From the NCBI GenBank assembly GCA_000727475.1, contig KL647293.1, forward strand, positions 1-64,000: a stretch of DNA of 64,000 bases. Direction: 5' to 3'. Position 1 is the first letter of the stretch, and each line of letters begins with the position of its first letter. Below, in pieces: positions 12,801 through 22,400 of this stretch. Position numbers and translations under genes: made by a program. A model generated the notes under the pieces. The model was given only the letters and a program-made list of their open reading frames with translations, had not been told where the DNA came from and ran no database searches. The stretch comes from Sarcocystis neurona. Lineage: Eukaryota; Apicomplexa; Conoidasida; Eucoccidiorida; Sarcocystidae.

Positions 12801-15800
12801 GTTTTCTCTTTCTTGTTGTTGAGCCCACATAGCACCAGCTGCCTCCCTTTCTTTCTCTCCAGCTCCTCCTCCCCACGTTCCTTCCTGCTGCGTACGCACT
12901 GTAGGGTTCGGCTGCATTTTCTGCTGCTGTTGCAAACTCGCCCCTGCGAAAGGGCCCGCATTATTCCCATCGGCCGCGCCTCCCGTCATTGCTGGACTCT
13001 GACCCCGTTCAACGTTTCTTTGCCCTGCGTCCCACGCGTTACTCGCTTGTTTCTCCCTGCCGCAAGAAGCACTGTTGTTGTCCTCCGTCCAGCCGGAAAC
13101 GCGTACCTTCTTTCCTCCAGCCGTAGCCGTAGCCACGCCAGCTGCCTGCGGTTGCTGCTGAAAGGGAGGCTGCTGGTATTTCTGCTGCTCTGCACTGCGT
13201 GTGCCCCCCCCCTTACCCCCTGGCCATCCCCCGCCGAATGCAGGGGAGCTCATTAGTTGCACGCTCTCTCCCCAAGTTCCCTGGCCTCCTCTTGCACCTC
13301 TGCTTCCAGCGTCACGTCCGTATGCATCAGGAGCTTCTGGTAGCGGTGGAGGGGGCGGAGGCGCGCGCTGTATTGCGGTTGCGCTTCCGGGGTGAGCAGG
13401 AGCCCTCTGCTGCGACCTGTCTCTTCTGTCGTTTCTCTGCAACTCTCCTCTAACAGGCCCTCCTTGTCCTGCTCTTACTCCACTTGTCAATTCCTGGTTT
13501 CTTCCCGGGCCTCCCACTGTTCGATTTTCAAACCCGTAATGCATTTGTCCCGCTCTGCTCTCACTCTCGAGACCTGCTACTCCCCAGATCCCCGTCCTGG
13601 TAGCAAGCGTGCGTGCGCTCCTTGACATGCCTCCAACTCCCCTGGAATCTTCTCTACCTTCCACAGGCACATACATGCAGCTTCTGCCTGCCCCTCTATC
13701 TTGCTGGTTGGAATCTCTTGAGATGGTGCTGCGGGTGCCGAAGGAACTTGTCATCCACATGCCGCAGGCAGGTCCCCCTTGCTGCTGATGCATTCCGGCT
13801 GCCACACCAAAAGGTCTGAAGCCGATGGTTCGAGATGGGGGGCCTCCACCCTCCATATCCATATAGTTGGTGTGCAAGTTGCTAGGACTGCCAGGTCCTG
13901 CTCCGCCAACTGAAAGGCCTCCCTGCGGACAGACAGGAGCTCCTAGAAAGAACTGGTCTAAAGGAGGGGCAGGGGGAGGCAGGGGGAAAGGGGGGGCGTT
14001 TCCAATTGGGAAGCCGCGTTGCTGTTGCAGAACATCCACTGCCCCTAACATCGCTGAAGCAGTAGCTGCTGACCGTCCTTCATTCCGTTTGCCCCCACGA
14101 CCAAGGCTGCGCTTGTTCATGAATGTTCGTCTACTGCTGCTGAGCGCGCTGCCGGCAAGTGCTGTCTCAGCGTCAACCCCCACGCCGCGTGGGGTCTCTG
14201 CAGCTGCGGCAGAATAGAAGGCAGCAGCAGAGCCCCTTCTGCGCAAGTATGCCGGCAGCGCGGTTGCGTTGCCAGCTCCTGCCGACAATGCACGTGACCT
14301 GCTCCCCAGCAGTAAGACTTCCCTGCGATGAGCGGCAAGATTACTCCTGTTTACAACGCTTCGCCTCAGCTTTAGGGCTGCTGCCGCAACAGCAGATCCT
14401 GGAAGCGTCGGAGTCATCAGTCCCTGTGGACTGCGCGTTGTTGCTGGTGCGCGGCTGCCAGCAGCAGCGCCAGAGGTTCGCAGACGTCTGCTTTGCGCCG
14501 CTGCTCCTGCTGTATCGGCAAAAAAGAGAAAACCAGGAGGCGGTGGTGGAATTTCATCCCCAGGGAAAAGCTTCCTTTCTTCGTATAATCCACCAGAATA
14601 TTGACACAGCAGCGCGCGCTCGTGCGCGTCAGCCCTAATATCAAAGGGTGCAAATGGTGGCCAGCAACATCCTAGATCTCGCATGTTGTGGCCTCCAACT
14701 GCGCCACCCCGTGAGTGCGGAGGAGGTGAAGGAGAGCTGGCTCCGCCGTTCCTTCCAGCTCCTGCTGCTGCAGCAGCGCCGAATAGAGCAAGCTTGGAAG
14801 AAAGAAAAGGTTTGACGAAACACCTCGCCACTGGATCATTCACGGACGGAGGAGGCAACGGGGCAAGCCGGCCCAGAGCAGCGGCACCTCTTCCAAATGT
14901 TGCTGCACCGTAAAAATCTGCCCCCGCTGCGGCGCCAACACCACGGGAGTCGCTGAAAGGAGTGCGGCCTCGGGTTGCAGCTGCTGCACTGCTCAGGTGT
15001 AAATGCATGAATGGCAAAGGAGAGAGGAACACATCCAGAGGCGGTATGTGTGTCGCACCACCTAAACGTCTCAAGGGAAGTCCTCGGCTGCTCAGCAACG
15101 AAGATTTACCACCTACGTCTCCTGGGAAATTGCGGCCCATTGTGGTTCTTCCTCTCTTCGCCCCTGCTGCACACCCCACTAGCCAGAGAAAATCGTGATG
15201 TTCACCCTTGCGTACAGCCGCTGCAGCATGCACAGCGGCAGTCACTGCAGGCGACGCATTTGCAGCAAGCACCATAGCTTTCGCGTGGGTGAGAATTTTT
15301 CGATCTAGACGTTTGCCTCGCCTAAATAGCAACGGGTAGCAGAAGGAAGGGTAAAGTTGAATGGGCTGTTGCCTCATGCGCTGGAACTGGTGAGACAGCA
15401 GGTAAAGGAAGGATGCCTCATCAGCACATTGGATACGCGCTACATAGCACAAACGCAGATCATCCTCTTCGTGATATTCTAGAAGACGCAGGGCAAGTTC
15501 TCGCTGTGAGAATAAACCCTTTCCTTTACGTCGCAGCTCCCTCAGTGAAAAGTCCGACGCTTTCACCCGCTCTGCTACGACATTCCAGGTTCCGGCAACC
15601 TTCGTCCGTTCTGCAGTTATGTCCTCTCTCTCATCTTGTGCACGATCTTCTTCCTGTCCTGCGAAACCTCCTTTCTCCACAGAAAGACGTTCGCTCTCTG
15701 CTGCAGGTGCTTTTGCCTCGCCAGCAGCACTTGTGCTACGCTGCAGCGGTTTACCTGTACCCGTTACATCCACAGCGGGGCCAGAAAAAGTCGAAGCACT

Positions 15801-18773
15801 TCCACGATGGAGTCCAGAAGAGAAGCTCCGTTGTTGGTGAGTATCTGCTGCGCCTGACGCGTTCTCCGTCTCTGTGGTATATCTGACGGAAGCAGCAGAA
15901 ACTGTGTCTTCCATTGGCTCCTGTCCCGGCATGCCATCCGCAAATTCCACACGTTGTTTCTTGTACGGAGTGTCCGCGTCTGCTGTTGTTGTTGTTGACC
16001 GGCGGTCGCTCTGCCCTGGTGCTGACGCGTTGCCACCTGAATCAGCAGGGGCGGTCTCGTCCTCGCCTTCAACCAGCCGCGGCGAAGATGGAACACCAGC
16101 CGGAGAGGCAGCGGAAGAAGCCGAATCCTCTCCTTCCAGACTTTCCTCCGCTTCCTCTTCAATCACATCCAGAGTTCCAACTTTGGTTAGCCGCTGCAAG
16201 GTGTGCAGCAGCTGAGCCGGCTGTGTTCCAGAGCTTTTCTCCGTTGTCTGCAGTGTCTGCTGCTGCTGGCTCTTTTTTTTGTCAGCATCGACCGCAGCCC
16301 CCTTGCTGCTTTCTGTTTCAGGCAGTTTCTGCACCGTCGTCGTCTTCTGCTGTGGTTCTCTGCCCGACATTTCTAGGCTCTGCGGACGTGTTCGTTCATC
16401 CGCTGCAACGTTGGCACGTCGTTCCTCGTTTGTAGCTTCTTCCTTTCTCCTAGCAAGTGCAGCCCCCCTTACCACCTTGCCAGTGCTGCTCCTTGAGCGG
16501 TCAGTAGGATTGTCGACGCTGTCACGTCCCTCAAGTAGGGTATGACTCTGCTGCTGAGTGTGTCTTTCGCCTTGTGAGGCAGTGCGCGACTCCTGACTGC
16601 CTTCCTCTCGCTCCCGTTTTCTACGCGAGACCAGAGGCTGTCCGCCTGCTGCTCCCCCTGCCGAATCCGTGCTGCCAATCTCCTGCCGCTTTACCCGCTC
16701 GCAACCGGATTCCGCAGTTGCTGCCTTGCTTCGCTTTCTCGTTTCGATCGGTATTAGAGGGGCTGGGTAAGGCAGGGTGCTCTCGGGCCATATAGGTTTG
16801 TAGAGAAGGTGCTGCTCTTGAGCATGTTTTCCGCTTAGTTGCCCTCCAGCTGGCGCACGCCCTGCCTCCGCTACAGCTTGTGCTCTTCCTGTTGCCGCAG
16901 GTGCTGCTGTGGTATCCTCTACTGCTACATCTGTCCCGTCGGTTTCCACTGTTGTTCCAGGCCTCTGTTCTACACCCACATCTGCTCCTGCAGCATCCGC
17001 CTCAGCTGTCGCATCCGCTGCACCAAGAGACGGGTCTCTGCTTGGGTGGCCAACCAGAATGTCGAGACTTTCAATTTTAAGAGTAGGACATCCCGCAAGC
17101 AGCTGTAACAGCAGCTCTTCTGGGGCGAGCAACGAGTTTTGTATGGGCCCTACGAGCACGATGCCATCTAAGGGGAGTCGAGAAGGCAGGTGAGGAATGT
17201 CTTGCAGTGCCATTCTTGCTTCATTGCGTAGATCCTCCATAACCTCTATCTCCGCCTGGAAGGCTCTCTCCATCGCTTGCAGCGCCTCTGTGTGGAGCCC
17301 TTCATCTTCTGATGCACTTGTAACATGTCCTCCGTCCCCTTGCTTTGTTGCACCTGCATCTGCTGGCTTCTCTGGTGTTTTTCCTTCAGCTGCTCCCTGT
17401 GGCTGGTTGCTGCCTTCATCATTTTCTCTTATTCTGGCACTATTGTCAAGCGCCTGTGCATCCCCAGCTTTAAGTGCCCCTCCTGCACCTGCTCCTGCTG
17501 CTGGATTCTCTCCCACAGCGCTGAGCGCTGCGTTTTTATCCGCCTGCGATGATTTGGAGTGGACCGATTCAGCAGTCCAGTCCTGGTTGTTTTCTTTCGG
17601 GGCATTTCTGCGGTCTGTTTCGTCCCGAGGAAGCTGATTTGTCTCTGTCTCCTTTCCACTTCCCCCTTGACCTGCTGGTGCACCAGTACCATCAGTGCTG
17701 CAGGTTTCTGTCTCTGATGCGGTTGCTGCTTGTTGCTGCGGCATGCGTTTGCCCTCCGCCTCCGTTTCCAGCTGCTCAGGCTTAACTACCTCTTGAGGTC
17801 CACTTGCACTGGTTATTTTGACCCGTCCGACGTCTACAGAATTTGCTTCCTCCGTCGATGGATCTGCACGAGCGCTGTTGCGCCCCTGTTGTTGCTTTTC
17901 CCTCCAAGAGATGACTGTGATCTGCGATTTCCTTGAAGCCGCAAGTATACGCTCGCGCTCCTTTTCTCTTGCCTCCATGATTTTTTCTAATCCTGCCGAT
18001 AGGCGAGCTTCTAGATTCCTCTCGAAGTTTCTCTCCGATTCGAGAGCCTTTATTAAAGCAAACGGAGTGGGCAAGGTCAGGTCCTCTTCGTCGTTGCCTG
18101 GACCGTCATTTTCAGCGTCTTTCGTTACAGCAGCCACCTTCTGCTGTTCCTGTTCCTCTGTAATCTCCTGCTGCTGTTGCGCCTGCTGGTGCGCTTCCGA
18201 AGGCTGTTGTGGCAACTCCTGCTGCTTCCCGTGCTTTGTTTTCAAGGGTTTTTGCTTCGGCTGCGCCTGCTTCTGCTTTGTCTGCTTGTGCAGCCCCTCC
18301 TTCAGCTTCCCGTGGCCTTTTGTCTGCTGCTCCTCTTTCGAAGCTTCCTCAGTAGCGTGCTTTTGGCGCAGCTGCTTCTTCCTCTGGTCCTTTCCCGGTC
18401 CTTTTGGTGCTACACCTGCGTCACTGCTCTTCTTCCCTGCTGCAGGATATTCCTTCTCCTGTTGCTTCTTTACTTGTTGTTGCTCCTCTCCGGTGACGCT
18501 CTGCTGTTGTTGCTGAGGTCGACTCTCTCTCTCCAGGGCACCTTGCTTGCTTGCTTTCTGCTGCTGCTGTTGCTCTCCACGACTTCTCTGCCTCTCGTGC
18601 AATTCTTTACCTTTCTCCTGTTCCTTCTGTCGCTGTTGCTGTAGTCGCATTAGATGCTCCTCCCGCTGCTTATATGCGAGCACCCTGCCCTGCAGTACAG
18701 GAGGCTGAAGCGCTTGTCTGTACATTTTTGGAAGTCCTTTTGCCTCCTCTGTGCGCAGCCACCTCTTGAACAT
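9873..18773 (-). CDS. Very large Gln/Gly/Ser-rich protein, unknown function
   Basis: Open minus-strand frame of 2966 codons ending in TAA at 9873-9875. I do not recognise the protein. I chose the ATG at 18771-18773 (MFKRWLRTEE) because just upstream lie a pyrimidine-rich tract and a CAG ending at 18776, a strong 3' splice site. The frame stays open to an ATG at 18839, but that part reads like intron. A 5'UTR intron or an earlier coding exon is therefore likely. Less repetitive islands are residues 1-47, about 525-580 (hydrophobic, PLDGIVLVGPIQ then LLAPEELLLQLLAG) and about 1060-1165 (KASDFSLREL to KRLDRKIL). Between them are a Lys/Gln/Glu-rich segment (about 48-330), long Ala/Gly/Ser-rich stretches, and a poly-Gln C terminus from about residue 2700. 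No signal peptide or membrane segment is evident in the chosen protein. It lies about 0.7 kb downstream of the RNA-phosphatase gene on the same strand. Confidence 0.8.
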   Translation of the reverse strand: MFKRWLRTEEAKGLPKMYRQALQPPVLQGRVLAYKQREEHLMRLQQQRQKEQEKGKELHERQRSRGEQQQQQKASKQGALERESRPQQQQQSVTGEEQQQVKKQQEKEYPAAGKKSSDAGVAPKGPGKDQRKKQLRQKHATEEASKEEQQTKGHGKLKEGLHKQTKQKQAQPKQKPLKTKHGKQQELPQQPSEAHQQAQQQQEITEEQEQQKVAAVTKDAENDGPGNDEEDLTLPTPFALIKALESERNFERNLEARLSAGLEKIMEAREKERERILAASRKSQITVISWREKQQQGRNSARADPSTEEANSVDVGRVKITSASGPQEVVKPEQLETEAEGKRMPQQQAATASETETCSTDGTGAPAGQGGSGKETETNQLPRDETDRRNAPKENNQDWTAESVHSKSSQADKNAALSAVGENPAAGAGAGGALKAGDAQALDNSARIRENDEGSNQPQGAAEGKTPEKPADAGATKQGDGGHVTSASEDEGLHTEALQAMERAFQAEIEVMEDLRNEARMALQDIPHLPSRLPLDGIVLVGPIQNSLLAPEELLLQLLAGCPTLKIESLDILVGHPSRDPSLGAADATAEADAAGADVGVEQRPGTTVETDGTDVAVEDTTAAPAATGRAQAVAEAGRAPAGGQLSGKHAQEQHLLYKPIWPESTLPYPAPLIPIETRKRSKAATAESGCERVKRQEIGSTDSAGGAAGGQPLVSRRKREREEGSQESRTASQGERHTQQQSHTLLEGRDSVDNPTDRSRSSTGKVVRGAALARRKEEATNEERRANVAADERTRPQSLEMSGREPQQKTTTVQKLPETESSKGAAVDADKKKSQQQQTLQTTEKSSGTQPAQLLHTLQRLTKVGTLDVIEEEAEESLEGEDSASSAASPAGVPSSPRLVEGEDETAPADSGGNASAPGQSDRRSTTTTADADTPYKKQRVEFADGMPGQEPMEDTVSAASVRYTTETENASGAADTHQQRSFSSGLHRGSASTFSGPAVDVTGTGKPLQRSTSAAGEAKAPAAESERLSVEKGGFAGQEEDRAQDEREDITAERTKVAGTWNVVAERVKASDFSLRELRRKGKGLFSQRELALRLLEYHEEDDLRLCYVARIQCADEASFLYLLSHQFQRMRQQPIQLYPSFCYPLLFRRGKRLDRKILTHAKAMVLAANASPAVTAAVHAAAAVRKGEHHDFLWLVGCAAGAKRGRTTMGRNFPGDVGGKSSLLSSRGLPLRRLGGATHIPPLDVFLSPLPFMHLHLSSAAAATRGRTPFSDSRGVGAAAGADFYGAATFGRGAAALGRLAPLPPPSVNDPVARCFVKPFLSSKLALFGAAAAAGAGRNGGASSPSPPPHSRGGAVGGHNMRDLGCCWPPFAPFDIRADAHERALLCQYSGGLYEERKLFPGDEIPPPPPGFLFFADTAGAAAQSRRLRTSGAAAGSRAPATTRSPQGLMTPTLPGSAVAAAALKLRRSVVNRSNLAAHRREVLLLGSRSRALSAGAGNATALPAYLRRRGSAAAFYSAAAAETPRGVGVDAETALAGSALSSSRRTFMNKRSLGRGGKRNEGRSAATASAMLGAVDVLQQQRGFPIGNAPPFPLPPPAPPLDQFFLGAPVCPQGGLSVGGAGPGSPSNLHTNYMDMEGGGPPSRTIGFRPFGVAAGMHQQQGGPACGMWMTSSFGTRSTISRDSNQQDRGAGRSCMYVPVEGREDSRGVGGMSRSARTLATRTGIWGVAGLESESRAGQMHYGFENRTVGGPGRNQELTSGVRAGQGGPVRGELQRNDRRDRSQQRAPAHPGSATAIQRAPPPPPPLPEAPDAYGRDAGSRGARGGQGTWGESVQLMSSPAFGGGWPGGKGGGTRSAEQQKYQQPPFQQQPQAAGVATATAGGKKVRVSGWTEDNNSASCGREKQASNAWDAGQRNVERGQSPAMTGGAADGNNAGPFAGASLQQQQKMQPNPTVRTQQEGTWGGGAGEKEREAAGAMWAQQQERENAGVSVESAGAQSGWVVPYSQKAVLGAPPQHQQQTQQPQNVRGSQAAAGRAISGGSAAECGAVGDSVVSDAAARAAAALMACQQQQMSKASSKGGTMDGWQSQVNTWEGDASASARAFRHGGGPATVGSGGEPAYGRGEGSNQRPFTGGETGGTRSSNADGGTAGRQSILEAKVTSGGSSTGTTWGGISLGTRGQQKQQQGYFRQDQEQRVHASAAEGGSPDAAAPSESGTNFPRGDTVGGDRGMLLRAEEADNNRGNARKTALVGGGSRVYGPPAAPAVAHSGRSSSHGEAAAASGAHSFVFPGGRQTAQGEATCPGSSIYSREGYASFPTRPSVGGGGRDSTVYGVEGKQLQSVGTDISNRGGAAKDHASYQTGGGKVGADTDRMQQQSFNGNTGEYSMLKRGGPGAESWGQGSGGTSYSWMGPAPYSGRAGYGRGRAAEAEMRLSVAGAAAAAGGSSGSGMPPYSGYPPARLGSGPAAAAAGHQGMITGEKGGVNSGARGGGIAGDGYGFSSTSAVAAPHGVAAASQETFGESRVAEGREKGAAFRPAVPAVSELGSLGGMSATAEGTQQHFPPRGSGNQGRRSEQPIQGRGDGTAGGGNVIGAPTVGAGPGGLDGRRLGQRNGRRFNPVQRKGTAAGGGPAVQRPGAVPPPVPSGPPHWTIQRLFQAAGAPRPPASGTAVEQQQPGGSISWESTPRTARGGGTVGRVMTSCIAGGPTEGAPLGSAVLMQQQQQHNLLAKQKQAEWGGAFGHTSDGSGLLWPSKISPEAVMPATATGGQQASTQHQQQQTAMMIQFAQQLALMQQQQQQQPGLAGGAARGTSVDSFNVATSPLASLIGNFQQGGPGLATSSMSQQQLQQQLLMMCVLQQQQQQQQAGNNAPIPGMSAVDLQQLMLYTQYYSMLLSGMSEQQATATVQAQQLLQRQQDEIMKQQLLHQSIQQQQQLQLSLAGFGPSPAASLSALGDPCKGPSPT
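10591..10609. repeat. CTG/CAG triplet run (poly-Gln codons)
   Basis: One of many uninterrupted CTG runs on the plus strand. It reads as CAG glutamine codons in the minus-strand giant gene. Comparable runs occur through about 10.0-10.6 kb and 18.1-18.65 kb. Confidence 0.8.
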
Positions 18774-19494
18774 ATCTGCACACAGGAGGCAGGGAAGGAG
18801 GGAAGTAGCATAAGAGAAAGGAACCATATGCAGCCGCAAGAAGTATGCGGAACGACAGCTGGACTCCTAACACTGATTTTCTCCAGCAAAACTTCGTACT
18901 ATGTAGCAGCCTATCTATGTGGTCGTATCCGTTAAAGTGACAAAAACCGCGACGGACTTTGCCTGACAAGCTGCAGCTAATGGAGGAGGATCGGTATACA
19001 ATGGTATGCAACTTCCATTGTGGGCAAGGTAGGGGCCTTGCGAAACAACAGGCCGAACAGCAGAAGATTGTGATCCTGTGGTGTTACTTGTCGGATTCGT
19101 AATCGGAGGGGTCTGTGTTTAGCGTACGCAGAAAGACGGAACTCTGGGCCGCAAGTCTATTTTCTGTGTAGAATTTTGACGGTGCACGACCCTCGCAATG
19201 CCCTCTGGGGGACCCCCTTGAAACATGCAGCTGTACTCTCCACAGAAAGGCGAGCTGTGCACACATGTGTGTCCAAGTATACGTCTATACACAAATGTAT
19301 GCGTGTGGACGGGGACCCGTGCCAAGTCCTCCGACCGATAAAACCGCGTACTCTCAGACTACACAGCGGTGCAGTCACTTATGTACCGCATAGTTGGAAG
19401 TGCCACTATTTGCACACGAGTGAATAAGCTTAACCGCACATGTCTCAATCTGTAATACTACGCGTACCCAGTATGGCCACAACTTTAATCCCGC
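18774..19494. other. Spacer between two minus-strand genes
   Basis: About 0.7 kb between the RNA-phosphatase stop codon and the start of the giant Gln-rich gene. It must hold the 3'UTR of the first and the promoter or 5' leader of the second. A 3' splice site at 18776 suggests at least part of it is a leader intron. No coding exon is recognisable. Confidence 0.5.
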
Positions 19495-22400
19495 CTACCG
19501 GTACGAAGGATGTACAAGGAAAACCGCCGACTCCACTAGGTTTGCAAAGGAACGTACTAAGTTTTTAAGCGCTCCTTCTACAGGATCACACGTGCGTACA
19601 TGTCTTTCTGAACAATACAGCACTGAAATACCTTTAGTGACGGGAGATCCACGAGCGTCGGCGAAGGTCTTCAACGCGAAGTTACAATCGCACCCCATCA
19701 GATTCATCAACAGCAGCGCAGTAAATAAGCCTGTTCTATTTACTCCGTTAGTGCAGTGAACGAGAACGGTAAACTTTCTTGCGGCCGCTGAGCCTGCACC
19801 AGTAAGACGATCACTTGCCGATCTCCCGACGTCATCAGCCTTTGTTTCGCCTGCAACGAAGGCTGCTTCACATTCAGTCGGTCGGAATTCCTCCTTTGCC
19901 TTCTTTTTTTGCATAGTTGTTTCCTCCTTCGTTAGTGTAGCTGCTTGCCTGCCAGCAGCAGTAGTACCAGTACCCACTTGGCTTCTTGTGCCTGCTTTTT
20001 CCGCTTCTTCTGCTGAACCTTCGAGTTCTGCATTTGTCGCCCCCGCAGGCACGGCACAATCAGTCGTGGCCAGGTCGGTGGCGCCATCCAGTCCGTCTGC
20101 ACCTGGTTGCTGCTGCTTCTTCAATTTTGCATATTTGTGAGTAATAAATGCAAGCAGGCGAAAGAACACACACAGTACTCTTTCCGTGGGTAGTTCTCCA
20201 CTGCCGTCGACCTTGAGCCAGTAAGATTCGATACCCTGGGACACGAAACACAGGAAGAAGGCAACGAATCGAGCCGGTACTGACTTCCTGCCAGAATGAC
20301 TTCTTGCGCAGTCACAGATTACACTTACACAATCAGACTCGACACACAGGAACAGAGTGTAGCGCAAGCTCGTAGATGGGCGAACAACTGTCTGCGCTCC
20401 TTCTTGTCGTGGCTCACGTGCTTGTAAGTAAGTCAGGTTTTCTTGTGGTCCCGTCCAGGCAGCATTAGAGAGGTGAACATGGGACATAGATTATTTGCTT
20501 GCGGGGATACGCTCACGTGTGTGTAGAGCAGAACGTCGTCCCCCGTACAGTGAAAAAGACTTACTCGCTCACGCACCTATGAGGAAGCGTATGCAGCGGC
20601 ATCCTGCTGTCATTCACACAATTATACAAGTGCATCTGAATACACCTACAGCAATCTGTATCGAAAAATTCAGACCCACGAGCGTGCCCGGCTAATCCGG
20701 AACCGACCGCATGACAACAACATGTGAGGGTGCGTTGTTACTGTACACGTATTAGTAAACTCCTCGTACCTGTATACATACTCTATATACACGTGATTCA
20801 GTGTACGCAAGTGTTTATGTACGTTTGTGCGTCACACCTGCCCATCCTGGTGGCCACCGAGATACCTACCAGGAATCCGCATGATCAAGGTATCGTCGCC
20901 AACTAAAGACTTCATACGCGTTTCAAGCTTTATTAAAAGTGAGTCGATCTGTTTCGTTACTCTCTGTGTGTGTGTACGCTTGCACGCTGCAGTGGGTTCG
21001 ACAAAACCAACTGCAACTGTGTAAACAGTAGACACTAACTGCAATAAACTCTTCATCCTGCAGCTGTCGACACTCTGTAAGAAACGCGTAGCAGAGGTAA
21101 GGGACACCCAGGTATTTTCGTCTTTTCCTTCGGATACGCAAACGGGTCGTCCCCCTTTGACGGGCACACGCACCGCGTATGCACGCTGTCCAGTAAAACC
21201 AGTTAAGCAGGAGGGCGCGCAACCCAAGAAGTTCTAGACAGAGAGCTTTGTGGCAGAAAGTATATTCTACCCGCCTGATCCCCCCCTGCGGAAACGTGTA
21301 AATATGTCTGTGTATAAATATATATGTTCCCACATGTGTAGGTTTGTGTTGGCGTGCGCTACCGTCCACCTGGACACTTCAACCACGTGAATCAAAAAGC
21401 TATACACACATGCGTACACACGCACGTGCGTGCAGGAGTTCTCGATTTGAGTTCTCATCAACCGAAACGCCAACCAACGTGTGACTAGCTTTGTCTACGT
21501 ACATCGTCTAAACCTCCCATATAATTAAGTGTGCAGAAAAATATGTGCCTGTCTTCGTCGGGATACGCTAGGTGCCCAGTGTGGGCAAGAGACGTTACCT
21601 GTGCACGTAGATCGGGGAGAGGATAATAGCGCTCGGTCATGCACAAATTGATCACAGCAACCACATCCGGGCCTACATCCGGTGCACTGCTTGCATGTGA
21701 TCCTGTTGCATGTCCTCCCTGTTCAAACTCCTTCAACACAGTTGATTTCACCACCGTCTCACCACCTTCGACAACCGCCGCTCCTTTAATGTTTGTCGCA
21801 GTCTCCCCCAATTTGGCCACTACCAGTGGTAGTTCTGCTCCACTCTGCTCTTCTGGATTGTCTTTTACCAAAGAGGTTTCAGCTGCTGCGGCCGTGTCTC
21901 CGACAGCCTCTTCTCCAGTGCCCTTCTTGCGCCTCTTAGTCAAGGATTCCCTCTTTTCCTCCCCTTTCTGTGCTTCGTCCAGCTTTGGGGCTGCCTGCTT
22001 TTCTTTCGTATTAGCAACTACTTGCTGCTGCTGATCCTCAGCTTTGCCGCCTGTATCTCGGCGTCCCGCCTCCCTGCTCGTGCTGCCCCCTGCGGTTGCT
22101 TCGGTCTTCCCACTGTTCGTCTGCTGCTCTACTGCTACTGCTGATGTCGCAGTCCCCCCAACGTTCACACCTGCTTTATCCTCAGCCTCACCTGTCTTCT
22201 GCTGCTGGCGCTTCTGCTCTTGCTCACCCTCTCTCTGTTGCTCTTTCTGCTTCTGCATGTGCTGACCCATTTGCAACTGTTGCTCTTTCTGGAGCGAGTG
22301 TTGCTTCGCTCGCAAGAATCCAGCGCGCCACAACCTGCGCATGCGCATGGCGCCAACGCGTTGCTTCAAACTGCCTGTCCCAAAAGAGAGAGCCTTTTTT

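Noticed and set aside
12303..13256. 317-codon plus-strand frame opposite the Gln-rich giant gene
   Set aside because: A Ser/Leu/Cys/Arg-rich antisense reading of CAG-type codons, with no motif. The minus strand is far longer and continuous.
20254..20487. Upstream part of the minus-strand frame that starts at 20487 and runs into exon 2
   Set aside because: It lies between a good donor at 21598 and a good acceptor at 20236. Leaving it out restores a gap-free match to the phosphatase family.
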